Shown here piece by piece: positions 16,689 through 24,273 of a DNA stretch of 64,000 nt; positions within the stretch are counted from its first letter, which is position 1; every line of letters starts with the position of its first letter. The stretch covers positions 124,001 through 188,000 of the forward strand of contig NZ_MWLQ01000026.1 of the NCBI RefSeq assembly GCF_010634855.1, given 5' to 3'. Source of the stretch: Microbacterium sp. B35-30. Its GTDB lineage: Bacteria; Actinomycetota; Actinomycetes; Actinomycetales; Microbacteriaceae. The notes below the pieces were generated by a model. The model saw only the letters and a program-made list of their open reading frames with translations, did no database searches and was not told the DNA's origin. A program made the translations under genes and the position numbers.

Positions 16689-17831
16689 ATGGTCATCATG
16701 ACCCGATTCGGTTTCCTCTCCACCTATCCGCCCACCCGCTGCGGTCTGGCCACGTTCACCGAGGCTCTGGCCGGTGCGCTCGCTGTGGGCGAGCCGCACA
16801 CGCCCACGATCGTTCGAGTGCTCGACGTCATGGACAGCCGTCGGGGTGCCGAAGAGATCGGCCGGATCCCGAGCACGGTCGAGCTGGTTGCACGCAATCG
16901 GGTGACCATGCGCGCGGCCGTCCGTGCGCTCGATGAGTGCGACGTCGCGATCGTCCAGCATGAGTACGGGATCTACGGCGGCCCGGACGGCGACGAGATC
17001 ATCCCGTTGCTCCGGTCGCTGAACACACCGGCGATCGTCGTGCTGCACACGGTGCTCACCGCACCGACCGCCCATCAGCGGGTCGTCCTCGACACGGTGT
17101 GCAAGCTGGCCGCGATCGTCGTCGTGATGACCGACAACGCCAGTGAGATCCTGATGCGCACCTACAGCGTCAAGCGATCCAAGGTCCGCGTCATCCCGCA
17201 CGGCGTGCCGGTGTCACGTGGGGCCCATGTGACGAAGGACGGCGGGCCGAAGCGCGTCCTCACGTGGGGGCTCCTCTCGCCCGGCAAGGGGATCGAGTGG
17301 GGCATCCGCGCCTCGGCCAGGTTGCAGGATGCCGGCGCCCCGGTGGAGTACGTCATCGCCGGTCAGACACACCCCAAGGTGCTCGCCCGTGAGGGCGAGC
17401 GCTACCGCGAAACGCTGCAGCGGCTGATCGACGAACTCGACCTCACCGACGTCGTCACACTCGACGACCGTTACCTCGACGACGCCCAGCTCGCCGAGCA
17501 CGTCGCCCGAGCCGACGTCGTCCTGCTGCCTTACGACTCGCGTGACCAGGCGACGTCCGGCGTGCTGATCGAGGCCGTGGCTGCGGGAGTGCCCGTCGTG
17601 GCGACAGGCTTCCCGCACGCCGTCGAGCTGCTGAGCAGGGGAGCGGGCATGATCGCCCGGCATCAAGACCCGCAGTCGATGGCAGAGGCCCTCCGAACGA
17701 TCCTCGGGGCGGAAGCGACGGCGCGGCAGATGCACGACGCTGCGCTGCGCGACACGCAGGATGCCTCGTGGCCGGCGGTTGCCGAGCAGTACCGCGCACT
17801 GGCCGACCGTATGGTGGCGATCGCGGCATGA
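16689..17831 (+). CDS. GT4-family glycosyltransferase, second gene of the glycan cassette
   Basis: The 380-residue GT-B protein has the N-terminal signature GFLSTYPPTRCGLATFTEAL, a subgroup usually seen with sugar cassettes, then VQHEYGIYGG, HGVPV and LLSPGKGIEWGIRA. The donor region is QATSGVLIEAVAAGVPVVAT. A second ATG at 16698 is equally possible; neither has a strong ribosome site. The stop overlaps the next start (ATGA), so it is tightly coupled to the alpha-helical protein. It probably extends the product of the first GT4; the sugar is unknown. Confidence 0.85.
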   Translation: MVIMTRFGFLSTYPPTRCGLATFTEALAGALAVGEPHTPTIVRVLDVMDSRRGAEEIGRIPSTVELVARNRVTMRAAVRALDECDVAIVQHEYGIYGGPDGDEIIPLLRSLNTPAIVVLHTVLTAPTAHQRVVLDTVCKLAAIVVVMTDNASEILMRTYSVKRSKVRVIPHGVPVSRGAHVTKDGGPKRVLTWGLLSPGKGIEWGIRASARLQDAGAPVEYVIAGQTHPKVLAREGERYRETLQRLIDELDLTDVVTLDDRYLDDAQLAEHVARADVVLLPYDSRDQATSGVLIEAVAAGVPVVATGFPHAVELLSRGAGMIARHQDPQSMAEALRTILGAEATARQMHDAALRDTQDASWPAVAEQYRALADRMVAIAA

Positions 17832-18874
17832 CCGGTCACGACAGCCACCGCGACGCGTCCGGCGCGCCGACCTTCGCCCACCTCCTGGCCATGTCGGACG
17901 GTCACGGCCTCTTCGAGCACGCGTTCCTGGATGAGCCCCGCCGGAATCACGGCTACTGCGTCGACGATGTCGCTCGCGCTCTCGTCGTTCTGCTGCGTGA
18001 GCCGGAGCGCACCCCGGAACTGGAGCGGCTGGTCAGCACGTATCTCCGATTCCTGGAGGCCTCAGTCGACGTCGACGGCCGGGTGCACAACCGCATGGAT
18101 GCCGGTGGCACGTGGACAGACGATGCCGGGCTCGGCGATTGGTGGGGTCGCGCGGTGCGCGCGCTCGGCGCGGCATCCGTCGATCTTCCGACTGCCTCCG
18201 ATCGCTCGCGCGCCCGGATCGCGTTCCACCGCGCCGCGTCCTCGAGATCACCGCACGGGCGGGCGATGGCGTTCGCGACTCTGGGAGCGGTGGACGTGCT
18301 CAGCGCCGACCCCGACGATCTCTCCGCTCGCGCCTTGCTGCTGGACGGGGTCGCTTCGATCGGAGTCCCGTCCGACCCCCGCTGGCCCTGGCCCGAGCAG
18401 CGCCTGCGCTACGCCAATGCGGCGCTCCCCGAAGCCCTCCTCGCCGGGGGTGCGGCCATGGACGACCCTCGGGTTGTGGCTCGCGGACTCGCGATGCTGC
18501 GGTTCCTGGTCTCTGTGGAGACACGTGACGGCCACCTGTCGGTCACGGGTGTCGGAGGCCGCGGCCCCGCGCAGAGGTCGGTGCAGTTCGATCAGCAGCC
18601 CATCGAGGTGGCGGCCATCGCGGATGCGTGCGCCCGTGCCTTCGACCTCACCGCGGACCCTTCGTGGCGGGACGGAGTCGCGGCGGCGTGGGCGTGGTTC
18701 ACGGGCGACAACGACGCCCTCACGCCCATGATCGATCGAGAGTCGGGAGCGGGCTTCGACGGACTGGAAGCAAGTGGGCGCAACGAGAACCGAGGGGCGG
18801 AATCCACACTCGCGGCCCTCGGCACGTACCAGCAGGCGGCGCGCCTCGGGGTGCTGGAACGGGTGGCGCCGTGA
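17828..18874 (+). CDS. Glycan-cassette alpha-helical protein (possible six-hairpin glycosidase fold)
   Basis: This 348-residue protein has no obvious catalytic signature that I can name. Aromatic and acidic patches such as NHGYCVDDVARALVVLL, VHNRMDAGGTW and DDAGLGDWWGRAVRALG resemble the barrel helices of (alpha/alpha)6 glycosidases; QFDQQPIEVAAIADACARAF and RNENRGAESTLAAL are further conserved-looking blocks. It overlaps the GT4 upstream by 4 bp and the GH130 downstream by 4 bp. A role in trimming or handling the glycan is inferred from this context only. Confidence 0.6.
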   Translation: MTGHDSHRDASGAPTFAHLLAMSDGHGLFEHAFLDEPRRNHGYCVDDVARALVVLLREPERTPELERLVSTYLRFLEASVDVDGRVHNRMDAGGTWTDDAGLGDWWGRAVRALGAASVDLPTASDRSRARIAFHRAASSRSPHGRAMAFATLGAVDVLSADPDDLSARALLLDGVASIGVPSDPRWPWPEQRLRYANAALPEALLAGGAAMDDPRVVARGLAMLRFLVSVETRDGHLSVTGVGGRGPAQRSVQFDQQPIEVAAIADACARAFDLTADPSWRDGVAAAWAWFTGDNDALTPMIDRESGAGFDGLEASGRNENRGAESTLAALGTYQQAARLGVLERVAP

Positions 18875-20328
18875 CGATCCGCGAGCATCCTGCGGGCCTC
18901 GATCACGATCCGGCCCGTGTCGTGGCACGGTTCTTCCTCCCGGGCGAGGGACTGCGCTCGTCGCACTCGCGCGTCGCGCAGATCATCGCCCGAGTGCTCG
19001 CGGGACCGGCCGCCCTGACGGAGCGGATGGCGGCCGACGTCGTCCGGGAGCTCTCGGCCAGGCACGCTGGTGTCGCAGAACTCCTGGCCGCGAATGCTCG
19101 AGCTGTCGCCAGCCGCATCGTGGGCCACGCGGCTCTCACGGATGCTCAGGGAGCCGTGCTGGGGGCTGCCTTCACAGCGGAGTATGCCGTCGAAGGGGCG
19201 GCTCTCTGCAACCCCAGCGCCGTTGAGCATCCCTCGCAGGACGGGCTCGGTCCGAACGAACTGCGGGTGGCCATCGCCTTGCGCTGCATCGGAGAAGGGC
19301 ACGTCTCGTCCATCGGGTTCGCCGAAGCAGTGATCGATGCCGATGGTGGCTGGACGTTCGAGGGGCGCTCGACGCCCCTGACGCTTCCCCACGTGCGGGC
19401 CGCCGAGTGGTCGCGACAGCACTTCGGCCGCGCGCTCGAGCATGAAGGCCACCTCACCGACCTGGCCAGCGCGGTGCTCAGCAATCTTCCCGAAAGGTTC
19501 AGCGTGGCCGAGCTGGAGTACGCCCTCCTCGAGCTGCCGGACCAGCTCTCGACCCGTCCCGACAGTCGCTGGCCGACGCAGGCGATGCGCGACATGGCGG
19601 CGTCCGCATACCGGGCCGATTTCCCGTCCGCCACGCCGCTGAGCGGACGGATGCTCCTGCCCGTCGATGCCGAGGAGAACCGCGGCATGGAAGACGCGCG
19701 GTTCGTTCGCTTCACCGGTGCCGACGGCGTCACCGGCTATCGCGCGACCTACACGGCGTACGACGGACGCGACATCGCGCCTCGCCTGATCACATCGCCG
19801 GATCTCGGCGAGTTCACCATCCACCGCCTGACCGGCAGTGGAGCCCACAACAAGGGGATGGCGCTCTTCCCCCGCCTCGTCGGGGGTCTCCACCTCGCCC
19901 TCAGCCGCACCGACGGTGAGAACATCTCCCTCGCGACGTCGGTCGACGGCGTCATCTGGGACGATGCCGGCATCATCCATCGACCTACCGAACTGTGGGA
20001 GCTCGTCCAGCTCGGAAACTGCGGAGCGCCGATCGAGACCGAGAGCGGATGGCTTGTCCTCACACACGGCGTAGGGCCGTTGCGCACCTACTCGCTCGGA
20101 GCGATCCTGCTCGACCTCGATGACCCGTCTCTGGTGGTGGGACGGCTGCGCGAACCGCTCCTGCAGCCGGCCCGCATGCTGCGGGACGGGTACGTCCCGC
20201 GGGTCGTGTACTCGTGCGGCGCCATCGCACATCGGGGAACGCTGTGGATTCCCGTGGGCGTCGGGGACGACCGCATCCGGGTCTTCTCGGTCGGGATCGA
20301 TGAAGTGATCGCCTCCCTCCGTCCGTGA
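18871..20328 (+). CDS. GH130-family beta-mannoside phosphorylase or hydrolase-like protein
   Basis: This 485-residue protein shows the GH130 core: EENRGMEDARFVRF (EDAR instead of the common EDPR), YRATYTAYDG, SPDLGEF, HNKGMALFPRLVGG, GNCGAPIETESGWLVLTHGV and LGAILLDLDDPSLVVGR. GH130 enzymes cleave beta-mannosides by phosphorolysis or hydrolysis with inversion. About 110 extra N-terminal residues precede the core. The GTG overlaps the previous TGA (GTGA). As the last gene of a four-gene cassette with two GT4s, it may process or recycle a mannose-containing glycan. Confidence 0.8.
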   Translation: MTIREHPAGLDHDPARVVARFFLPGEGLRSSHSRVAQIIARVLAGPAALTERMAADVVRELSARHAGVAELLAANARAVASRIVGHAALTDAQGAVLGAAFTAEYAVEGAALCNPSAVEHPSQDGLGPNELRVAIALRCIGEGHVSSIGFAEAVIDADGGWTFEGRSTPLTLPHVRAAEWSRQHFGRALEHEGHLTDLASAVLSNLPERFSVAELEYALLELPDQLSTRPDSRWPTQAMRDMAASAYRADFPSATPLSGRMLLPVDAEENRGMEDARFVRFTGADGVTGYRATYTAYDGRDIAPRLITSPDLGEFTIHRLTGSGAHNKGMALFPRLVGGLHLALSRTDGENISLATSVDGVIWDDAGIIHRPTELWELVQLGNCGAPIETESGWLVLTHGVGPLRTYSLGAILLDLDDPSLVVGRLREPLLQPARMLRDGYVPRVVYSCGAIAHRGTLWIPVGVGDDRIRVFSVGIDEVIASLRP

Positions 20329-20382
20329 GCGCCTCCACGGCGCCGGGCGACCGCCCACCCACACGCGTGGGAGAGGCAGGAG

Positions 20383-20565
20383 TAGCCTGAGGGCATGCTG
20401 ACGGTGATCGTGATCCTCCTCGTGGCCTGGGCGATCCTCGCGGTCGTGGGGTTCGCTCTCGAGGGACTGTTGTGGCTGGGCATCATCGGCGTCATCCTCT
20501 TCGTCGGCACCCTGATCTTCGGTTTCGTGCGACGCGCGGCAGGCCGCCGCAACAGCAGCCCCTGA
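20383..20565 (+). CDS. Small two-helix membrane protein (56 aa), with its leaderless promoter box
   Basis: The coding part is 20395-20565: MLTVIVILLVAWAILAVVGF begins the first hydrophobic helix, a second follows from ALEGLLWLGIIG, and the tail is basic (VRRAAGRRNSSP). TAGCCT at 20383-20388 ends exactly 6 nt before the ATG and there is no ribosome site, so the mRNA should be leaderless. Small hydrophobic proteins like this are common in actinobacteria and of unknown function. It stands between the glycan cassette and the second ars locus. Confidence 0.65.
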
Positions 20566-20619
20566 CCGACGGTCAGGGATCTGCGTGGCCGGGGCCGACC
20601 TGCCGGACCATGCCGCCGG

Positions 20620-20635
20620 ATAGACTGCTGTCTAT
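20620..20635. promoter_or_regulatory. Operator A of the second ars locus
   Basis: ATAGAC-tgct-GTCTAT is a perfect inverted repeat with 6-bp arms. It covers a TAGACT -10 box (20621-20626) and the first two bases of the start codon of the ArsR-ArsC fusion gene, so the fusion protein probably represses itself here. Confidence 0.7.
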
Positions 20636-21533
20636 GGATCCGATGGGGAGCCTCACGTCGCTGGGCGATCCGACGCGTGCTCGCATCCTCCGGCTGATCC
20701 GCGAGTCCGAGGATGGGAAAGCACTGGTGAGTCGAATCGCCGATGCGCTGGAGCTCCGGCAGCCGACCATCAGTCACCATATGAAGTCGTTGCGCGACGA
20801 GGGCATCGTCGTCCGTGAGCCTGATGGGCGTCGGGTCTGGTACTCGATCGCTCCGGATTATGCGGCCCGTGTCGACGCCCTTCTCGGCGATGGGGCACGG
20901 CCGGCGCCGGACCCCGACCTGGGGCGGATCGCAACGGATCTCACCCTCAGATATCGCGGCGTCTTCGGTCCGGAGACCGTTCGCGCCAAGGTCGTGGAGA
21001 GCTACGAGCTGCTGGCCGGCCGGTCGCAGTCGCCGATGCTGGCTAGTCGGACGGCCGCGTTCGCCGCGGCTCGACTCGACGCTCTGAAGCGGTCTCAGGG
21101 GAAGCCGGGCGCCGTGCCCTCCGTCCTGTTCGTCTGCGTGCAGAACGCCGGTCGATCGCAGATCGCGGCCGGGATCCTTCGCCAGCTCGCCGGTGATCGA
21201 GTGCTGGTGAGGACGGCCGGGTCCGAGCCGGCAGGAGATGTGCGCAGCGCCATCGTGGGCGCCCTCGATGAGATCGGCGTCTCGCTCGGGGACGAGTTCC
21301 CCAAACCCCTGACCGACGAAGCGGTGCGCGCGGCGGACGTCGTCGTCACGATGGGGTGCGGCGACGCCTGCCCGATCTACCCCGGCCGGCGCTACGTCGA
21401 CTGGGAGCTGGACGATCCGGTCGGCAAGTCGCCCGCTCAGATTCGCGTGATCAGGGACGACATCGACGGGCGAGTGCGCACGCTGCTCCAAGAACTCGTC
21501 GCCGAGCGTTCATCTGCCGGCCTCACCGAATGA
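20634..21533 (+). CDS. ArsR-arsenate reductase fusion protein
   Basis: The 299-residue protein has three parts. Residues 1-88 form an ArsR-type winged helix (LGDPTRARILRLI and LRQPTISHHMKSLRDEGIVV). Residues 95-158 form a helical bundle. Residues 162-299 form a low-molecular-weight phosphatase-type arsenate reductase with the P-loop CVQNAGRS (Cys168, Arg174) and a second Cys pair in MGCGDACPIYPG. Such reductases use mycothiol in actinobacteria. TAGACT lies 7 nt before the ATG, so it is probably leaderless and self-regulated. The helical bundle is also found in the third reductase at 21991. Confidence 0.88.
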   Translation: MDPMGSLTSLGDPTRARILRLIRESEDGKALVSRIADALELRQPTISHHMKSLRDEGIVVREPDGRRVWYSIAPDYAARVDALLGDGARPAPDPDLGRIATDLTLRYRGVFGPETVRAKVVESYELLAGRSQSPMLASRTAAFAAARLDALKRSQGKPGAVPSVLFVCVQNAGRSQIAAGILRQLAGDRVLVRTAGSEPAGDVRSAIVGALDEIGVSLGDEFPKPLTDEAVRAADVVVTMGCGDACPIYPGRRYVDWELDDPVGKSPAQIRVIRDDIDGRVRTLLQELVAERSSAGLTE

Positions 21534-21549
21534 ATAGATGGTGGTCTAT
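21534..21549. promoter_or_regulatory. Operator B of the second ars locus
   Basis: ATAGAT-ggtg-GTCTAT has the same 16-bp layout as operator A, with one mismatch in the left arm, and again ends on an ATG (21548). It begins immediately after the stop of the fusion gene and should control the next two reductases. Confidence 0.65.
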
Positions 21550-21577
21550 GCTTCTTGCAAGAGAAAGCGAGGCCACC

Positions 21578-21994
21578 GTGACCGAGAAGCCCACCGTCCT
21601 GTTCGTCTGCGTGCACAACGCCGGCCGCTCCCAGATGGCCGCCGGCTACCTCAGCGCCCTCGGCGGCGACGACGTCGAGGTGCTGTCCGCAGGATCCGCG
21701 CCCAAGGATGCCATCAACCCGGTCGCCGTCGAGGCGATGGCGGAGGAGGGGATCGACATCGCGGGCAACACCCCCAAAGTGCTCACCGTCGACGCCGTCC
21801 GGGAATCCGATGTCGTGATCACGATGGGCTGCGGTGACGCCTGCCCGATCTTCCCGGGCAAGCGCTACGAGGACTGGGAACTGGACGACCCGGCGGGCCA
21901 GGGCATCGAGGCGGTGCGCCCGATCCGCGACGAGATCCGTGGTCGGGTGGAAGCGCTCCTCACCGAGATCCTGCCCGCGCGCGGTGCCGCATGA
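21578..21994 (+). CDS. arsC: Single-domain arsenate reductase, LMW-phosphatase type
   Basis: At 138 residues this is a single-domain ArsC: VTEKPTVLFVCVHNAGRSQM holds the P-loop (Cys11, Arg17), and VVITMGCGDACPIFPGKRYE holds the second Cys pair. It reduces arsenate to arsenite through a mycothiol or thioredoxin relay. The GTG at 21578 follows AGCGAGG and gives the usual N-terminus. An in-frame ATG at 21548, at the end of operator B, would add 10 residues (MLLARESEAT) and could be a leaderless start. It overlaps the next reductase by 4 bp. Confidence 0.92.
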   Translation: MTEKPTVLFVCVHNAGRSQMAAGYLSALGGDDVEVLSAGSAPKDAINPVAVEAMAEEGIDIAGNTPKVLTVDAVRESDVVITMGCGDACPIFPGKRYEDWELDDPAGQGIEAVRPIRDEIRGRVEALLTEILPARGAA

Positions 21995-22632
21995 CAGGCG
22001 GCGCGCAGGGAGTGCTTCTCTCACCAGTGCCGGTTCTGCACCGCGCCGCGGAACGTCTCGCGCAGCAGTTCACCGGCATGGTCAATGAGGAGACGGTCGA
22101 GCGGGTCGTCTTCGAGTCGTACACCGCGCTGGCCCGTACCGCGATCGTGAAGACTCATCTGGCCAGCCTCGCCGAGAAGTTCGCGCACGACCGCCTCACC
22201 GCGCTCGCACAGTCCAAGGGGCTGATCGCGAAGCGTGTGCCGGAAGTGCTGTTCGTGTGTGTTCAGAACTCCGGCAGGTCGCAGATGGCGGCCGCGCTGA
22301 CCCGGCAGATCGCCGGTGAGCGCGTCCACGTGCGCTCCGCCGGCTCCCAGCCTGGCGAACGGATTCTGCCGCACGTCGCCCTCGTTCTCGGCGAGATCGG
22401 CCTCGACGTGACCGACGAGTTCCCGAAGCCACTGACCGACGACGTGGTGCGCGCCGCGGACGCCGTCGTCACCATGGGGTGCGGCGACGCGTGTCCGCTG
22501 TACCCCGGCAAGCGCTACCTCGACTGGAACCTGGACGATCCATCCACCCTCGACCTGGATGGCGTCCGTCGTGTGCGAGACGACATCCGCGACCGGGTTG
22601 AACAGCTCGTCGGCGAGCTCCTGCCCAGCTGA
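21991..22632 (+). CDS. Arsenate reductase with N-terminal helical domain
   Basis: The 213-residue protein has a helical N-terminal domain (about residues 15-78: LHRAAERLAQQFTGM, then ERVVFESYTALAR) that aligns with the middle of the ArsR-ArsC fusion. A reductase domain follows with P-loop CVQNSGRS (Cys90, Arg96) and VVTMGCGDACPLYPGKRYLD. This resembles the three-helix-bundle arsenate reductases of actinobacteria. The ATG overlaps the upstream TGA. No ArsB or ACR3 pump follows; a 163-bp gap leads to a kinase gene. Confidence 0.88.
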   Translation: MTGGAQGVLLSPVPVLHRAAERLAQQFTGMVNEETVERVVFESYTALARTAIVKTHLASLAEKFAHDRLTALAQSKGLIAKRVPEVLFVCVQNSGRSQMAAALTRQIAGERVHVRSAGSQPGERILPHVALVLGEIGLDVTDEFPKPLTDDVVRAADAVVTMGCGDACPLYPGKRYLDWNLDDPSTLDLDGVRRVRDDIRDRVEQLVGELLPS

Positions 22633-22795
22633 TCGCGCACCGCTCCGCTCCGACGCGAGGTCGGCAGGGCATGCGGCCCGTCGTTGACCCGACGCGATCG
22701 CCGTCTGCGGCGGATGTGTCAAGGGAGCGCGTGGCGACCGGAGATCGACTAGTTTCGCTGATGCCCGCGTTCCGCGTTGCGCGGTGGGAGGAACG

Positions 22796-24169
22796 ATGAC
22801 AACCGACGACAGCCAGGAGGCGGCCGCGTTGCTGGATGGCCGATATCGGCTGGGTGAGTGCGTCGGCGAGGGCGGCATGGCGCGGGTCTACCGTGCGGAG
22901 GATGTCGTCCTCGGTCGGACGGTGGCGATCAAGCTCATCCGCCCCGGTGTCGACGGAGCCTCGTCGGAGCGGGCTCGCAGTGAGATGACCGTCCTCGCCT
23001 CGCTCAATCATCCGTCTCTCGTGACGCTGTTCGACGCTCGCCTGGTACCGGGCCAGCCGGAGTACCTCGTGATGGAGTTCGTCGATGGGCCCACGCTCAG
23101 TTCTCGGCTCGCGGCGGGTGGGCCGCTGCGGCCCGATGCGGTGGCGCACCTGGGCGCCGAGCTCGCGGAGGCGCTGCACGTCGTGCATCAGGCCGGTGTC
23201 GTCCATCGCGACATCAAGCCTTCCAACGTCCTGCTGAGTCCGGCTCAGCTTCCGGGCTCCCGTCCGCGCGCGAAGCTCGCAGATTTCGGCATCGCCTATC
23301 TGCTCGATGCGTCGCGACTGACGTCGCCGGGACTGGTGGTCGGGACCGTCGCCTATCTCGCTCCCGAGCAGATCCGTGGCGGCGAGCCCGCTCCGGCGTC
23401 TGACATCTACTCACTCGGCCTCGTGCTCCTGGAGGCGCTCACCGGCGAGCGAGCCCATCCTCACGGCGGTGGGATGGCCGCTGCGGTGGCGCGCGTCGAG
23501 AACCCGCCGGCGATTCCCCCGATGCTGCATTCCCGCTGGCGTGACCTCCTCATGCGCATGATGGACGCCGAGCCGCAGAGCCGGCCGACTGCGGCCGAGG
23601 TGGCGGCCGCGGCGGGCGCGCTCACCGATCCGGCCGGCGCGGTCGCTGTGCCGGCGCCCGCCACCGACGTCACGGTACCGCTCACCGCTGCCACGCTGGT
23701 CGCGCCCGCGGCGGGGGTGCTCGCGGGTGGTGCGGCGGCCACCGCTGGCGCCCCGCCCCCGCCGGCCGCACCGGCGGAGAATGGCACGCCCGTGCGCGGC
23801 GGTCGGCCGGCACGTCTGATGGCCATGATCGGCGGCGCACTCGCCGCCGTTGCTGTGGGGATCGCGGTGGTCATCGGTGCGACTGCGCCGGGCGGGCGGC
23901 AGGACACGCCTGCGCCCGTGCCCGCTGTCACCGACCCGTCCGATTCTCCGCCGCCGGCGGACGACACCGGCAACGACACCGTCGTCGATGACCCCGGCAT
24001 GACCAAGGAAGAGCGCAAAGCGGCCGAAGAAGCTCGGAAGGAGGCTGAGGAAGCGCAGAAGAAGCTGGAGGAGGAGCAGCGCAAACAGGCCGAGGAGGAG
24101 CAGAAGCGCCTCGAGGACCAGCAGAAGCAGGACGACGACGAACAAGGCGACGAACAAGGCGACGACTGA
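22796..24169 (+). CDS. Membrane Ser/Thr protein kinase (PknB-like, no PASTA domains)
   Basis: The 457-residue protein has an N-terminal kinase domain at about residues 14-275 with GEGGMARVY, Lys46 in VAIKLI, catalytic loop HRDIKPSN (Asp139), DFG at 163-165 and APEQ. An Ala/Pro-rich linker leads to one membrane segment at about 341-362. The outer part is not PASTA: it is a Pro-rich stretch followed by about 50 residues of Glu/Lys/Gln-rich helix (KEERKAAEEARKEAEEAQKK) ending in Asp/Glu/Gln. A strong GGGAGGA precedes the ATG. TAGTTT at 22750-22755 may be its -10 box. Confidence 0.9.
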   Translation: MTTDDSQEAAALLDGRYRLGECVGEGGMARVYRAEDVVLGRTVAIKLIRPGVDGASSERARSEMTVLASLNHPSLVTLFDARLVPGQPEYLVMEFVDGPTLSSRLAAGGPLRPDAVAHLGAELAEALHVVHQAGVVHRDIKPSNVLLSPAQLPGSRPRAKLADFGIAYLLDASRLTSPGLVVGTVAYLAPEQIRGGEPAPASDIYSLGLVLLEALTGERAHPHGGGMAAAVARVENPPAIPPMLHSRWRDLLMRMMDAEPQSRPTAAEVAAAAGALTDPAGAVAVPAPATDVTVPLTAATLVAPAAGVLAGGAAATAGAPPPPAAPAENGTPVRGGRPARLMAMIGGALAAVAVGIAVVIGATAPGGRQDTPAPVPAVTDPSDSPPPADDTGNDTVVDDPGMTKEERKAAEEARKEAEEAQKKLEEEQRKQAEEEQKRLEDQQKQDDDEQGDEQGDD

Positions 24170-24273
24170 CCGCCGCCACTCACCGCGCCCAATCTGTAGG
24201 GCGTGCGGCTCCACCGCCGTCCCGCTGCCGCTCGGCCCCGACTCTCACGGGTTCGGACGCGCTCCGCGGTCCC

